Assembly: GCF_008033445.1 (NCBI RefSeq) | Contig: NZ_VNKO01000010.1 | Location: forward strand, 1-64,000 | Length of the DNA: 64,000 nt | Source of the DNA: Vulcaniibacterium gelatinicum | GTDB lineage: Bacteria > Pseudomonadota > Gammaproteobacteria > Xanthomonadales > Xanthomonadaceae | Direction: 5' to 3' | Shown: positions 11,648 to 21,768 of the stretch, in pieces | Layout of the letters: each line of letters starts with the position of its first letter | How positions within the stretch are numbered: the first letter of the stretch is position 1 | Notes under the pieces: model-generated | The model's input: only the letters and a program-made list of their open reading frames with translations | What the model was told of the DNA's origin: nothing | The model's database searches: none | Made by a program: the position numbers and the translations under genes

Positions 11648-12675
11648 CAGGCGGCCTCGCCGGTGATCGCGGCGTGGACGGTGCCGCGGCAGGGGTCGGC
11701 CTCGGCCTCGGCGGCCGCCACCGGCATCGGCTTCAGGCCCAGGCGCGCGAACAGGGCCTGGTCACGGGCGGCGTCCGGGTTGCCGGTGGTCAGCAGCTTC
11801 TCGCCGTAGAAGATCGAATTGGCGCCGGCGAGGAAGCACAGCGCCTGCAGTTCGTCGCTCATGGTCTCGCGCCCGGCCGACAGGCGGACCATAGACTGGG
11901 GCATGAGCAGGCGCGTAACTGCGATGGTGCGCACGAATTCGAAGGGATCCAGTTCACGGGTGCCGTGCAGCGGGGTGCCCTCGACCTGGACCAGACGGTT
12001 GATCGGCACCGAGTCCGGATGCGCCGGCAGGTTGGCCAGCGCCTGCAGCAGCCCGGCGCGCTGTTCGCGCGACTCGCCCATGCCGACGATGCCGCCGCAG
12101 CAGGTCTTCAGCCCGGCCTCGCGCACGTGGGCCAGGGTCTGCAGCCGGTCCTGGTACTCGCGGGTGTGGATGATCTCGCCGTAGAACTCGGGCGCGGTGT
12201 CGAGGTTGTGGTTGTAGTAGTCCAGGCCGGCGTCCTTCAGCGCGCGCGCCTGGGTGTCGCTGAGCATGCCGAGGGTGGCGCAGGTCTCCAGCCCCAGCGC
12301 CTTCACCTCCGCGATCATCGCCGCGACCTTGGGGATGTCGCGGTCCTTGGGCGAGCGCCAGGCCGCGCCCATGCAGAAGCGGGTGGCGCCGGCGGCCTTG
12401 GCCTGGCGCGCCTTCTCCACCACCTGCGCGACCTCCATCAGCTTGGTCGCCTGCACCCCGGTGTGGTAGCGCGCGGCCTGCGGGCAGTAGGCGCAATCCT
12501 CCGGGCAGCCGCCGGTCTTGACCGAGAGCAGGGTGCTGACCTGGACCTCGCTCGGGTCGAAGTGCGCGCGGTGCACGCTCGCGGCGCGGTGCAGCAGTTC
12601 CGGGAACGGCAGGTCGAACAGCGCGAGCACTTCCTCGCGGGTCCAGTCGTGGCGGAGGGCACTGACGGCAGGCAT
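11647..12675 (-). CDS. bioB: Biotin synthase
   Basis: Radical-SAM enzyme that inserts sulfur into dethiobiotin. The CxxxCxxC cluster motif is visible in [19 protein letters not shown], followed by [14 protein letters not shown], the [13 protein letters not shown] motif and [11 protein letters not shown]. The product is 342 residues from [11 protein letters not shown]; an in-frame ATG further upstream would add 42 Arg/Ser/Pro-rich residues overlapping the divergent comF gene and was rejected. First gene of the biotin operon, with 49 bp separating it from comF, so both promoters lie in or close to that short gap. bioA and bioD are not in the window. Confidence 0.96.
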
Positions 12676-12724
12676 GGGCGTTGTCCGACGGCGGCAGGAA
12701 GGCGGGGCGGGCAGTCTGGAAACC

Positions 12725-13480
12725 ATGTCCGTCCCTGTCAACCAACCCGCCCCCGCCCCGGTTGACGGCCTGACCGCGCGGCTCGGCTTCTGGCTGCGCA
12801 ACGACGCCAGCCGCCTGCTGCTGCCGACCCGCTGCCTGGTCTGCGGCGCGCCCGGCGGCGAGGCCCTGGACCTGTGCCCCGCCTGCGAGGCCGCCCTGCC
12901 CTGGAACCGGATCGCCTGCCCCGGCTGCGCCCAGCCGCTGCCGGCCCCGGCCGCACCCCGCTGCGGGGCGTGCCGGTCGGCCGCCGTGCCGCTGGCGGCG
13001 GTGCACGCCGCTTTCGTCTATGCCGCGCCGGTGGACGGGCTGCTGCGCCGGTTCAAGTTCCACGGCGACCTCGCCGCCGGCGCATTGCTGGCGCAGCTGA
13101 TGGCCGGTTCCGGCGCCGGCTGGCCGCGCCCGCAGGCGCTGCTGCCGGTGCCGCTGCACGCCGCGCGCCTGCGCCGGCGCGGCTACGACCAGGCGCGGGA
13201 ACTGGCCGCGCCGCTGGCGCGCGCGCTCGGCCTGCCGCTGCTCGACCGCGCGCTGGTGCGGGTGCGCGCCACCGGCGCCCAGTCCGAGCGGGATGCGGCC
13301 GAACGCCACCGCAACCTCGCCGGGGCCTTCGTCGTGCGGCCCGGCGCAGCGCTGCCCGCGCACGTGGCCCTGGTGGACGACGTGATGACCACCGGCGCGA
13401 CCCTGCACGCGGCGGCGGACGCGCTCACGCGCGCGGGCGTGGCGCGGGTGGAGGCGTGGGTGTGCGCGCGGGCGCCCTAG
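12725..13480 (+). CDS. comF: ComF-family phosphoribosyltransferase-like protein
   Basis: The 251-residue protein has a four-Cys zinc region at the N-terminus (CLVCG, CPAC, CPGC and CGAC pairs within residues of about 38-85) and a C-terminal type I phosphoribosyltransferase fold with the PRPP motif [13 protein letters not shown]. This is the ComF/GntX architecture; ComF is needed for DNA transfer across the inner membrane in naturally competent bacteria. The ATG at 12725 was preferred over an upstream in-frame start inside bioB. The gene is divergent from the biotin operon, as in many Xanthomonadaceae, and its end overlaps the convergent transporter by four bases. Confidence 0.9.
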   Translation: MSVPVNQPAPAPVDGLTARLGFWLRNDASRLLLPTRCLVCGAPGGEALDLCPACEAALPWNRIACPGCAQPLPAPAAPRCGACRSAAVPLAAVHAAFVYAAPVDGLLRRFKFHGDLAAGALLAQLMAGSGAGWPRPQALLPVPLHAARLRRRGYDQARELAAPLARALGLPLLDRALVRVRATGAQSERDAAERHRNLAGAFVVRPGAALPAHVALVDDVMTTGATLHAAADALTRAGVARVEAWVCARAP

Positions 13481-14919
13481 CCAGCCCCTGTGGCCGGGGG
13501 CATGACTGGCGGGACGTAGGTCAGGGTGGTCCCCAGCAGCCACAACAGGCCCAGCACCAGCGGGATGTGCACCAGCAGCTGCACGAAGGTGAAGCCGACG
13601 ATGTCGCGCGCCTTCAGCCCCAGCACGCCCAGCAGCGGCAGCATCCAGAACGGGTTGATCAGGTTCGGCAGCGCCTCGGCGGCGTTGTAGATCTGCACCG
13701 CCCAGCCGAGGTGGTACTGCAGCGCGTTCGCCGCCTGCATCACGTACGGCGCCTCGATGATCCACTTGCCGCCGCCGGAGGGGACGAAGAAACCGAGCAC
13801 CGCCGAATACGTGCCCATCACCACGGCGAAGGTGTCGTGGGTGGTGATCCGCACGAACACCTCGGACAGCCGCTGCGCCAGGGTGGCGCCGTCGGCGCCG
13901 GGCACCTGGGTCAGCAGCATCGCGATCCCGCCGTACAGCGGGAACTGCACCAGCACCCCGGTGGTGGCCGGCACCGCATGGCCGACCGCATCCAGGAAGC
14001 TGCGCGGCCGCCAGTGCAGCAGCAGGCCGAGGGCGAGGAACAGCAGGTTGTAGGTGTTGAGGTCGGCGATCGCCACCACCGCCGGTTTCGACACGAACTC
14101 GCCGAGCAGCCAGCCGAACGCGAGCAGCGACAGCAGCACCGTGAGCAGCGGGCTGTACTCGAGCCATTCGCCCGGGCGGGTGCGCGGCGGCAGCGCCTGC
14201 CGCGTCGGCTCCGGCGCGAGCTCGAACGCTTGCGCCGTGCGCGCGGCCGCGCCGGTCGGCGCGGTCAACCACGCCACCCACACCGAGGCCGCGACCAGGA
14301 TCGCGGTCAGCAGCAGCGACTGCCACAGGAAGATGGTCTGGGTGAACGGCAGCACGCCGGTGATCTCGACCAGCCCCGGCGGCATGCTGGCCGGGTTGGC
14401 CTGCAATTGCGCGGCCGAGGAACTGATCCCCATCGCCCACACCGCGCCCAGGCCCAGATAGGCCGCGGCGCCGGCCGCACGGTAGTCCATGTCGAGTTCC
14501 GCACGCCGCGCCAGCGCGCGCACCAGGAGCCCGGCGAACACCAGCGAGAAGCCCCACGACAGCAGCGAGGTCAGCATCGAGAGGGTGGCCACGAACGCCA
14601 CCGCGCCGCGCCCGCTGCGCGGCACCCGCGCCAGGCGTTCGATCAGGCGCGCGACCACCGGCGCGGTCGCGACCACGTAGCCGCCGATCACCACGAACAC
14701 CATCTGCATGGTGAACGGGATCAGGCTCCAGAAGCCCTTGCCGAAGCCCTGCGCGGTGGCCTGCGGCGTGGCGCCGGTGGCCAGCGCCGCCGCGGCCACG
14801 ATCAGCACCGCGAGCGCGGCGAACACCCAGGCATCGGGAAACCAGCGTTCGGCGAAGGCCGCGCTGCGCAGCGCGGCGCGCACCGTCCAGCCCACTTGCG
14901 GCGCCCGCGGGTCCTGCAT
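13477..14919 (-). CDS. Short-chain fatty acid transporter (AtoE family)
   Basis: A 480-residue, approximately twelve-helix membrane protein matching the AtoE short-chain fatty acid symporter family. Recognisable stretches are FGKGFWSLIPFTMQMVF, GGYVVATAP, WGFSLVFAGLLVRALAR and the highly conserved GFFVPSGGGKWIIEAPY near residue 395. The start at 14919 (MQDPRAP) leaves a 4-bp gap after ubiA; an upstream in-frame start would sit deep inside ubiA. No acetoacetate genes are nearby, so its physiological substrate is an inference from the family. Confidence 0.88.
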   Translation of the reverse strand: MQDPRAPQVGWTVRAALRSAAFAERWFPDAWVFAALAVLIVAAAALATGATPQATAQGFGKGFWSLIPFTMQMVFVVIGGYVVATAPVVARLIERLARVPRSGRGAVAFVATLSMLTSLLSWGFSLVFAGLLVRALARRAELDMDYRAAGAAAYLGLGAVWAMGISSSAAQLQANPASMPPGLVEITGVLPFTQTIFLWQSLLLTAILVAASVWVAWLTAPTGAAARTAQAFELAPEPTRQALPPRTRPGEWLEYSPLLTVLLSLLAFGWLLGEFVSKPAVVAIADLNTYNLLFLALGLLLHWRPRSFLDAVGHAVPATTGVLVQFPLYGGIAMLLTQVPGADGATLAQRLSEVFVRITTHDTFAVVMGTYSAVLGFFVPSGGGKWIIEAPYVMQAANALQYHLGWAVQIYNAAEALPNLINPFWMLPLLGVLGLKARDIVGFTFVQLLVHIPLVLGLLWLLGTTLTYVPPVMPPATGAG

Positions 14920-14923
14920 CGGC

Positions 14924-15838
14924 TCAGCCCCCCTGCCCCACCGCGTACTCCAGCGCCAGCCCGGCGAACACCGCCATTCCCACCCAGTGGTTGTGGAGGA
15001 AGGCACGGAAGCAGGCCGCACGCTCGCGCCGGCGCGCAAGCGCGAACTGGTACAGCACCAGCAGCGCCGCCACGCCCAGCCCGGCCCACCAGTACATACC
15101 GAGCTGCGCCTGCCGCCCGACCAGGATCAGCGCGATGAAGAACAGCGCGTACAGCACTCCCTGCGCGACCAGGTCGAGTTCGCCGAACAGGATCGCGGTG
15201 GACTTCGCGCCCATGCGCAGGTCGTCGTCGCGGTCCACCATCGCGTACCAGGTGTCGTAGGCGGTGGCCCAGAAGATGTTGGCCACGTACAGCAGCCAGG
15301 CGAGCGGCGGCACCTCGCCCTGCAAGGCCGCGAACGCCATCGGGATGCCCCAGCCGAAGGCCAGCCCCAGATAGACCTGCGGGAAGTACGTGTAGCGCTT
15401 CAGGTACGGATAGGTGGCCGCCAGCACCACCCCGACCACGCTCAGCAGCACGGTGAGCCGGTTCAGGGTCAGCACCAGCGCGAAGGCCACCAGCATCAGC
15501 ACCGCGAACAGCGCCAGCGCTTCGCGCCCGGACACCGCGCCGGTGGCCAGCGGCCGCGTCCGGGTGCGCTCCACGTGCGGGTCGAGCCAGCGGTCGGCGT
15601 AGTCGTTGATCACGCAGCCGGCCGAACGCGTCAGCCACACGCCGAGGGTGAACACCAGCAGCGGCCAGGCCGGCGGCACGCCCCCGGCGGCCAGCCACAG
15701 GCCCCACCAGGTCGGCCACAGCAGCAGCAGCCAGCCGATCGGGCGGTCGCCGCGCACCAGCCTCCAGTACTGCCCCAGCCGTTCGCGCCAGCGCGGCACC
15801 GGTTCCGGGAGCGGGGGATAGTCGCGTTCGTAGCTCAT
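14924..15838 (-). CDS. ubiA: 4-hydroxybenzoate octaprenyltransferase UbiA
   Basis: Membrane prenyltransferase that attaches the polyprenyl tail to 4-hydroxybenzoate in ubiquinone synthesis. The 304-residue sequence has the first Asp-rich motif [15 protein letters not shown] and the second, [13 protein letters not shown], both binding Mg-diphosphate, among about eight or nine hydrophobic helices. The start at 15836-15838 gives [11 protein letters not shown]. It is divergent from tRNA-Arg and followed 4 bp later by the AtoE-type transporter, so the two probably share a transcript. Confidence 0.95.
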   Translation of the reverse strand: MSYERDYPPLPEPVPRWRERLGQYWRLVRGDRPIGWLLLLWPTWWGLWLAAGGVPPAWPLLVFTLGVWLTRSAGCVINDYADRWLDPHVERTRTRPLATGAVSGREALALFAVLMLVAFALVLTLNRLTVLLSVVGVVLAATYPYLKRYTYFPQVYLGLAFGWGIPMAFAALQGEVPPLAWLLYVANIFWATAYDTWYAMVDRDDDLRMGAKSTAILFGELDLVAQGVLYALFFIALILVGRQAQLGMYWWAGLGVAALLVLYQFALARRRERAACFRAFLHNHWVGMAVFAGLALEYAVGQGG

Positions 15839-15943
15839 CGCCGACAGCCTAGCAGCCGCACGCGCCGCGGCCGCCGTGGCCGGCGCCGGTGCAGCTGTGC
15901 GAGAATTGCGCCCCGCGCTCTCAAGGCGCGGCTGTTTTCCCGC

Positions 15944-16020
15944 GCGCCCGTAGCTCAGCCGGATAGAGTAGCGGCTTCCGAAGCCGTTGGTCGGGGGTTC
16001 GAATCCCTCCGGGCGCGCCA
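15944..16020 (+). tRNA. tRNA-Arg (anticodon CCG)
   Basis: A complete 77-nt cloverleaf including encoded CCA. Acceptor stem GCGCCCG (15944-15950) pairs with CGGGCGC; D-arm GCTC/GAGT; anticodon stem GCGGC/GCCGT closing the loop TTCCGAA, so the anticodon is CCG; T-arm GGGGG-TTCGAAT-CCCTC. It decodes CGG. Confidence 0.97.
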
Positions 16021-16120
16021 CCTTCCCTCCCGGCGCTCGCACCGCTGCGGCGCTTCTGGAATAATTCGCGGTCTTTGGCCCCAGCCCTGCGCGGCGCGCG
16101 CCGCGCGACAGGACGGCACC

Positions 16121-16636
16121 GTGCGCAACTACGACCTCGACTTCCTCAAGAAATTCTCGATGGTGATCGGCTTCCTGGCGCTGCTCACCCTCGGCCTGAT
16201 CCTGTTCGCCCGCCACCTGCACGGCGTGCTGCCGCAGGAGCCGGACCCGGCGGTGGTCAAGGCCACCGAGGCGCGGATCGCGCCGGCCGGGGCGGTGTAC
16301 GCGGGCGCCACCGGCGCGGCCGAGCAGGCCGCGGCGCAGGCGGCGGCCGCGGCCGCGGCGGCCTCGCAGGTCGCCTACGGCGGCACCCTCGACGGCGCGG
16401 TGATCTACAACAACCTGTGCACCGGCTGCCACACCTCGGGCGCCGGCGGCGCGCCGACCCTGACCGCCGCAGGCATGGGCGCCCGCGCCGCCAAGGGCGT
16501 GGAGACCCTGTACAAGAACGCGATCGAGGGCTTCCAGGGCAGCGCCGGGGTGATGCCGGCCAAGGGCGGCAACCCGGCCCTGACCGACGAGCAGGTCAAG
16601 GCCACCGTGGACTGGATGCTGGCGAACGTGAAGTAA
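16121..16636 (+). CDS. Membrane-anchored cytochrome c5-type protein
   Basis: A 171-residue monoheme cytochrome. An N-terminal uncleaved helix ([19 protein letters not shown], about residues 12-30) anchors it in the inner membrane; an Ala-rich linker follows, and then a class I heme domain with CTGCH (heme ligand His) and a distal Met in AGVMPAKGG. In Xanthomonadaceae such proteins pass electrons from the cytochrome bc1 complex to terminal oxidases. The start is a GTG at 16121, just before the [11 protein letters not shown] segment typical of homologues; no ATG fits. A hairpin terminator follows. Confidence 0.87.
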   Translation: MRNYDLDFLKKFSMVIGFLALLTLGLILFARHLHGVLPQEPDPAVVKATEARIAPAGAVYAGATGAAEQAAAQAAAAAAAASQVAYGGTLDGAVIYNNLCTGCHTSGAGGAPTLTAAGMGARAAKGVETLYKNAIEGFQGSAGVMPAKGGNPALTDEQVKATVDWMLANVK

Positions 16637-16660
16637 GCCGTCCGGCCCCGCCCGGTCTTT

Positions 16661-16686
16661 CCGACGCCGCCTGCGGGCGGCGTCGG
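16661..16686 (+). terminator. Hairpin terminator after cytochrome c5 gene
   Basis: An 11-bp perfect stem (CCGACGCCGCC / GGCGGCGTCGG) with a TGCG loop lies 24 bp after the cytochrome stop. Only a short T-run (GTTT) follows, so it may be a weak or Rho-assisted terminator. Confidence 0.55.
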
Positions 16687-16753
16687 CGTTTCCGGCCCCC
16701 GCGTCCGGCCGCGCTTGCGCACTGCCAACACGCCCTCGGGCATGATTTCCGGG

Positions 16754-17437
16754 ATGAACACGCCCGCCTTCCCCACCATCCCGACCGCCACCGGCCATCC
16801 CCTGATGCTCCCGGGCCCCGCCGGCCCCCTCGAGCTGGTCGTGGATCTGCCCGAGCCGGAGGCCCCGCCGCGGCCGCTGGTGGCGGTGGTCTGCCACCCG
16901 CTGCCGACCGAGGGCGGGACCCTGCACAACAAGGTGGTGACGATGACCGCGCGCGCCCTGCGCGAATGCGGCGCGGCCACCGTGCGCTTCAACTTCCGCG
17001 GCGCCGGCCATTCCGCCGGCACCTTCGACCATGGCCAGGGCGAGGGCGAGGACCTGCGCGCGGTGGTGGCCTGGGTGCGCGCGCAGCGGCCGCAGGCGCA
17101 GCTGTGGCTGGCCGGCTTCAGCTTCGGCGCCTACGTCTCGCTGCGGATGGCGGCGCAGCTGCAGCCGCAACTGCTGCTGTCCATCGCCCCGCCGGTGGGG
17201 CGCCACTGGGACTTCGCCGCGATCGAACCGCCGAACTGCCCGTGGCTGGTGATCCAGGGCGAGGACGACGAGATCGTGGACGCGCAGGCGGTGCGCGCCT
17301 GGGCCGAGACCCGGCAGCCGCCACCGGAGCTGGTGCTGATGCCCGAGACCGGCCACTTCTTCCACCGCAAGCTGATGGACCTGCGCGGGGCGATCAAGAG
17401 CGGGGTGCGGCCGTACCTGCCCGAGCCGGACACGTGA
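16754..17437 (+). CDS. Alpha/beta hydrolase (COG2945-like)
   Basis: The 227-residue product resembles the small dienelactone-hydrolase-like proteins of the COG2945 group: an early [15 protein letters not shown] segment, [17 protein letters not shown] before the active site, the nucleophile elbow GFSFGAY, an acidic residue in [11 protein letters not shown] and a C-terminal GHFFHRKL with the catalytic His. Substrate unknown. The ATG at 16754 was chosen over one 13 codons upstream because it leaves the usual short N-terminus. It converges on pilE with a 12-bp gap. Confidence 0.82.
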   Translation: MNTPAFPTIPTATGHPLMLPGPAGPLELVVDLPEPEAPPRPLVAVVCHPLPTEGGTLHNKVVTMTARALRECGAATVRFNFRGAGHSAGTFDHGQGEGEDLRAVVAWVRAQRPQAQLWLAGFSFGAYVSLRMAAQLQPQLLLSIAPPVGRHWDFAAIEPPNCPWLVIQGEDDEIVDAQAVRAWAETRQPPPELVLMPETGHFFHRKLMDLRGAIKSGVRPYLPEPDT

Positions 17438-17449
17438 GGCACCGGGCGG

Positions 17450-17866
17450 CTACCAGCAGCCTTCCTCCGGCGTCTTGCGGCCGAGGTGGTTGATGCCCAT
17501 CGTGCCGCACGAGGTTTCGCGCTGCTGCCGCCCCTGCGGGGCGGCGGTGATGGCGAAACTGGTGGCGGTGGGCTCGCCGGCGGCAAATTCGATCGTGTAG
17601 TGCTCGGCCAGGCGCGCGGCACAACCCGGCAGGGCCGCGCCGGTGTAGCGCATGTTGAGTGTGTAGTGGCGCTCCATCGCCTGCGCGGCCTCGGTCAGGC
17701 AGGCCTGGGCCTCGCTGCGGCGGCTCTTGAGGATGGCGAACTCGTAACCGGCCACCGCCAGCGCGGCGAGGATGCCGACGATCGCCACCGCGATCATCAG
17801 CTCGATCAGGGTGAAGCCGCGCATCCTGCGCGGCCCGCCGTTGCGCTGTCCGCCGTACGCGCACAT
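17450..17866 (-). CDS. pilE: Type IV pilin-like protein PilE
   Basis: A class III (type IV) prepilin with cleavage motif RG|FTLIELMIAVAIVGILAAL and the conserved Glu5. The C-terminal region has a Cys pair (CGAA..., and ...SCGTMG plus final EEGCW) able to form the D-region loop. From the ATG at 17866 the leader is 17 residues; an ATG at 17824 would give an unusually short three-residue leader, so the longer form is preferred with some doubt. It follows pilY1 by 2 bp and is the last gene of the minor-pilin operon, as in Xanthomonas and Lysobacter relatives. Confidence 0.88.
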   Translation of the reverse strand: MCAYGGQRNGGPRRMRGFTLIELMIAVAIVGILAALAVAGYEFAILKSRRSEAQACLTEAAQAMERHYTLNMRYTGAALPGCAARLAEHYTIEFAAGEPTATSFAITAAPQGRQQRETSCGTMGINHLGRKTPEEGCW

Positions 17867-17868
17867 GT

Positions 17869-20800
17869 TCAATCCCGGATGATCTCGCGCCACATGATGC
17901 GTCGCGGCGCGCCGGTGACCCGGCCGGTCAGCACCGAGCCCACCTTGGCGTCGGAACCGCCGACCACCAGCAGCTCGTCGATCATCGTCGGCTGGGTGGG
18001 CATGCCGATGCCGAGCTTGATCGAGCCGGCCACCGTGCCATTGCTGTCGAGGTCGTCCCCCTTGTCCACCTTGTTGTCACGGTTCACGTCGAAGTAGCTG
18101 CTTGCGGTGCTGGATCCGCTGAAGGCATCCACCGCGTTGATGTAGCCGTCGCCGCCCGGCTCGCATGTCGCCGCCCTCGGCGGAATGATGCTGGCGATCA
18201 CCAGCACGCTGCCGCGCAGGATGGGGCGGGTGGTGAACCGCTCGCCCGGCGAGGGATTGTCGAAGTCGATGTACCAGCCCTTCTTGCCGGACGGCAGCGC
18301 CGCATGCTTCTCGAACGCGCGCGCGCCACCGCTCACCAGCACGATGTCGCGCTTGACCAGGTCGGTCGCCGCCACCGGCGCGCTGCCATCGTCGATGAGC
18401 CCGTACAGGGACTGCACGGTGGTGTCGGTGAGGTCGGAGGTGCTCAGGAAGCGGCCGGTGCCGAAGAACACCCAGGCGCGGCCGTCGAGCGGATTGCGCG
18501 CGATCGCCACGCCGCCGGTGATCGGCTGCCCGCTGCGGGTGGTGAACAGCGGCCGGCCGCCGAGGGCGATCTTCCACTCGGAGGCGGTCGCTCCGCTGAG
18601 GTCGAACTTCCACAGGTTGCCCTTGAGGTCGCCGGCATAGACGTAGTCCACGACGCCGTCGGCGTTGACGTCGCGGCCGCGCGGCGCCATCAGCCCGTTG
18701 TCGCCGCCGATGCCGGTGTCGAGCTCGCGGATCACCGCCCCGGTGGTGAGGTTGATCAGGAACAACACCGCTCGGCCATTGGTGCTGTTGATGCCGTTGC
18801 CGACGACCGCGGCCTTGGCCCCGTTGTTGAGGGTCACGATCAGCGGTTCGCCCAGCACCATGCCCATGTTGGCGTTGCTGCCGCCGAGCTCCCACAGCAC
18901 ATCGTTGCGGCCGAAACCGGCCGGGTTGGTCACGTCGAGCCCGAACAGGCCTTTGCCGCCCCGGCCCAGGGCACCGACCAGGTAGTTCCTGCCCGGCGTC
19001 TGCTGCCGGGTGGAGACCGTGACCGGGCCATCCACGAAATAGCGGTGCGAATACTGCGGGTCGCTCAGCGTGGCCAGCGCGGCCAGATCGATGCCGCCAG
19101 GCACGTAGGCGAAGCGCTCGGCCCCGGTCGTGGCGTCAAAGGCGTGCAGCATGCCGTCGTTGGCGCCCACGAAAATGGTTTCCGTCTCCTTCACGTAGAA
19201 CGGCGAGGAGTTCACGATGTCGCCCAGCAGGCCGTCGGGCGGGAACACGCCGTCGTCGCCGAACACGCCATGCCGGTCGCGCAGCGTGCCGCCCTTGCGG
19301 CGCTCCTTGGATGTGTCGCCGAGGAGGTAGGCCGCGTTGTCGCTGCCGCTCACCGGCGCCAGTCCGGTGGTGCGGGCGAGCGCGCTGGTCTGGGCGCTGG
19401 TCGGGAAGGTGTCGCCGTTGCGGCCGTCCCAGGTGAAGACCCTGCGGCCGGTCACCCGGATCTGGTGGCTCGCGCGCCACACCGGCTTGGTCGCCACGCC
19501 GGCATTGGTGGCGACGTAGGCGGCCAGCTCGCCGGCCCAGCGGCCCGGCTTGTAGCTGGCCTGGTACACGTAGTTGTTGTTGATGAAGGCCGTGCTGTTG
19601 ACCGCCACGTTCGACGCGGAGCCCTCGCGCGTGGTCACGGTCAGCAGGGCGTCGGCCAGTCCCCGGGCGAATTCGGAGGGATCCTGCGCCGCGACGAAGT
19701 TGCCGCGGCCGTTGACGCTGGCGTGCCACAGGTCGTCGATGCGGTCGGCGTCCTCGACATCGGTCGGATCGCCCCAGCGCTTGCTGCCGTTGGTGATCGA
19801 GGTCAGATCACTTTTCGGATCCAGTCGGCCGCGCAGGCCGATGGAGACGCCGAAGGTGACCATGTGCTGCCAGAAAGCGGGGTCGGCGCTGGAGGTGGCG
19901 ACGTTGTTTTCCAGGCCACCGCTGCCTGGCCGGAGGTCGCGCTTCCAGTAATGCATCGCCACGTCGGCCAGCGTGTCGGGCCGGGTGTTGGGAGTGGTGG
20001 CGAAGTTGTCCATGTACGGACGCGCCGGCGTGTAGGTGTACGTCTGGCCATTCGGGCCGGTGATGGTGGGGCCCGCGGTGCCGTCGGCATCGCCCACCGG
20101 GGTGTAGCCGCTGGTGCTGTTCCAGTAGCCGTCCGTGGTCAGGATCGCGAAGTTCTGCCGGCAGCTGACCTGCGCGCTGCCGGATTCGGGGCCGTACGGG
20201 CCGGCGGCATCGCTGCGCGAGTAGTATTCGCCCGCGCGCTGCAGGGCGCGGTGCAGCGGCGTGCCGCCGCTGGCCCTGGCGTCGTGCAGCCGCTGGAACC
20301 AGGTGCTGCGGTTGCTGCCGCTGAACAGGCCGTTGTCGGTGCCGACCGGAATCTCGAACGGGAGGCCGCCGATGTTGCGGTTGATCGTGTCCAGGCCCAC
20401 CCGCATGCTGCCCGCCAGTTGCGAGAACGCCTCGCTGGCGCCGGCCTTGGCCACCTTCATGCGCGAGCGGTGGTAGGCGTACCAGTTGGCGTAGTTGGCC
20501 ATTTCCTCCGCATCGCTGCGGCCGGTGGGCGTGGCGAAGGTGCAGTTGCGCCAGAAGTATTTTTCGGATGTGTTGCAGCCGGCGTTGTTCTGGCCGCGGT
20601 TGCCGCTGGTGACCTCGAGCCACTCGCTGCGCACCACCCGCAGCGTGCCGCCCACGTTGCGGATCTGGTAACGGTAGTAGTCGGCATTGTGGGTGCTGGT
20701 GGTGCCCGCGGTCTTGGGCACGTAGAAGGTCTGCACCGAGGCGGCCAGATCCTCCGGGTCGGTCAGCAACGCGGGATGACGCGAGGCAGCGCGGTAGGAC

Positions 20801-21180
20801 GCATCCGGGTAGCGCGTGCCGTTCGCCTGCATCCACGGCCGGTAAGTGATCGCCGGGTTGTAATAGATGGTGTTGTGGACGTACGACGCATCGGTGATCC
20901 GGCTGTCGTCGAGGTTGCGTTCTCCGCTCACGCCCAGGCGGTAGTCCGGATCCGCGAGCGAGGCCGGCATCCCGATCCAGGTCATCGAGCCGGAGTCGTC
21001 GAGGATGAACATCACGTTCGGCGGCGGGGACTCGGTGCCGGACTGCAACGGGATGTTCGGGATCGTGACCGCATGCAACGGCAGCGCCAGCAGGGTGGCC
21101 AGGCAGGCGGCCAGCGCCGGCAGCCAGCGGGAGCCGAGGGCGCGCGACGGACGCGGGGCAGCAGTTCGCAGGGTCTTCAT
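17869..21180 (-). CDS. pilY1: Type IV pilus tip adhesin/assembly protein PilY1
   Basis: A 1103-residue secreted protein with a signal peptide ending near LPLHAVT. The N-terminal half is von Willebrand A-like with the MIDAS start FILDDSGSM (residues 58-66). The C-terminal half is the PilY1 beta-propeller with Ca-binding loops DVNADGVVDYV (near 840) and DVNRDNKVDKGDD (near 1030). PilY1 sits at the pilus tip with the minor pilins, is needed for pilus extension, and acts in adhesion and surface sensing. It lies between pilX (18-bp gap) and pilE (2-bp gap) and is coupled to both. Confidence 0.95.
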   Translation of the reverse strand: MKTLRTAAPRPSRALGSRWLPALAACLATLLALPLHAVTIPNIPLQSGTESPPPNVMFILDDSGSMTWIGMPASLADPDYRLGVSGERNLDDSRITDASYVHNTIYYNPAITYRPWMQANGTRYPDASYRAASRHPALLTDPEDLAASVQTFYVPKTAGTTSTHNADYYRYQIRNVGGTLRVVRSEWLEVTSGNRGQNNAGCNTSEKYFWRNCTFATPTGRSDAEEMANYANWYAYHRSRMKVAKAGASEAFSQLAGSMRVGLDTINRNIGGLPFEIPVGTDNGLFSGSNRSTWFQRLHDARASGGTPLHRALQRAGEYYSRSDAAGPYGPESGSAQVSCRQNFAILTTDGYWNSTSGYTPVGDADGTAGPTITGPNGQTYTYTPARPYMDNFATTPNTRPDTLADVAMHYWKRDLRPGSGGLENNVATSSADPAFWQHMVTFGVSIGLRGRLDPKSDLTSITNGSKRWGDPTDVEDADRIDDLWHASVNGRGNFVAAQDPSEFARGLADALLTVTTREGSASNVAVNSTAFINNNYVYQASYKPGRWAGELAAYVATNAGVATKPVWRASHQIRVTGRRVFTWDGRNGDTFPTSAQTSALARTTGLAPVSGSDNAAYLLGDTSKERRKGGTLRDRHGVFGDDGVFPPDGLLGDIVNSSPFYVKETETIFVGANDGMLHAFDATTGAERFAYVPGGIDLAALATLSDPQYSHRYFVDGPVTVSTRQQTPGRNYLVGALGRGGKGLFGLDVTNPAGFGRNDVLWELGGSNANMGMVLGEPLIVTLNNGAKAAVVGNGINSTNGRAVLFLINLTTGAVIRELDTGIGGDNGLMAPRGRDVNADGVVDYVYAGDLKGNLWKFDLSGATASEWKIALGGRPLFTTRSGQPITGGVAIARNPLDGRAWVFFGTGRFLSTSDLTDTTVQSLYGLIDDGSAPVAATDLVKRDIVLVSGGARAFEKHAALPSGKKGWYIDFDNPSPGERFTTRPILRGSVLVIASIIPPRAATCEPGGDGYINAVDAFSGSSTASSYFDVNRDNKVDKGDDLDSNGTVAGSIKLGIGMPTQPTMIDELLVVGGSDAKVGSVLTGRVTGAPRRIMWREIIRD

Positions 21181-21198
21181 GATCCGTCCTCCCTTCGC

Positions 21199-21768
21199 TC
21201 AGGGCACGGCGTAGTGCGATTGCAGGATCACCTCGGCGCGGCCGGCGGCCTGGCTGCGCGCGGTGATGCGGTAGCGGTGCTCGCGTCCGCCGCAGGCGGC
21301 GTCGGGCGAGACGTCCTCGGCGGTGACGCACGATCCGCGCGGCGGCACGTCGTCCGCCAGCAGCTCGACGATGTAGCGCGGGCGCAGGGTGGTGCCGTTC
21401 ACCTCCACCGCGATCTCGCGCGCGTCGGCCCAGACCGTCTCGTCCTCCCAGCGCGGAGGAGCGCTGGGGTCGGGGCGTGCGCACAGGCCGCCGCTGCAGC
21501 CGCTCGTCGGTATCGTGACCGCACCGGTGCGGGCGCTGCGAGCCAGCGCCTCGCCCGCGCGCAAGGCCGCCTCTGCCGCCTGGAAGCCCAGGCTGCGATC
21601 GAGCATGTTGCCGGCCATGCGTTCCTGCAGCAGGGTGCCGCGCAGGCTCAGGATCGCCAGCAGCGACATCACCACCAGCAGGATCAGGACCACGGCCAGG
21701 ACCGCGCCGCGCGGGGGGTGGGGCGCGGGCCGCACGCGGGACACGCGGGGGAATGGAGCGGAGATCAT
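21199..21768 (-). CDS. pilX: Minor pilin assembly protein PilX
   Basis: The 189-residue product has a PilX-type N-terminus: a basic leader, RGAVLAVVLILLVVMSLLAIL as the membrane helix, then the conserved LQERMAGNMLDRSLGFQAAEAALRAGE stretch. A Cys-containing C-terminal domain follows. It is a minor pilin that helps prime pilus assembly and carry PilY1 to the tip. Its ATG overlaps the pilW stop by four bases. Confidence 0.9.
   Translation of the reverse strand: MISAPFPRVSRVRPAPHPPRGAVLAVVLILLVVMSLLAILSLRGTLLQERMAGNMLDRSLGFQAAEAALRAGEALARSARTGAVTIPTSGCSGGLCARPDPSAPPRWEDETVWADAREIAVEVNGTTLRPRYIVELLADDVPPRGSCVTAEDVSPDAACGGREHRYRITARSQAAGRAEVILQSHYAVP

Noticed and set aside
15001..16120. Upstream extension of the cytochrome c5 frame through ubiA and the tRNA
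   Set aside because: It would cross a tRNA gene and an antisense gene; the GTG at 16121 fits homologue length.
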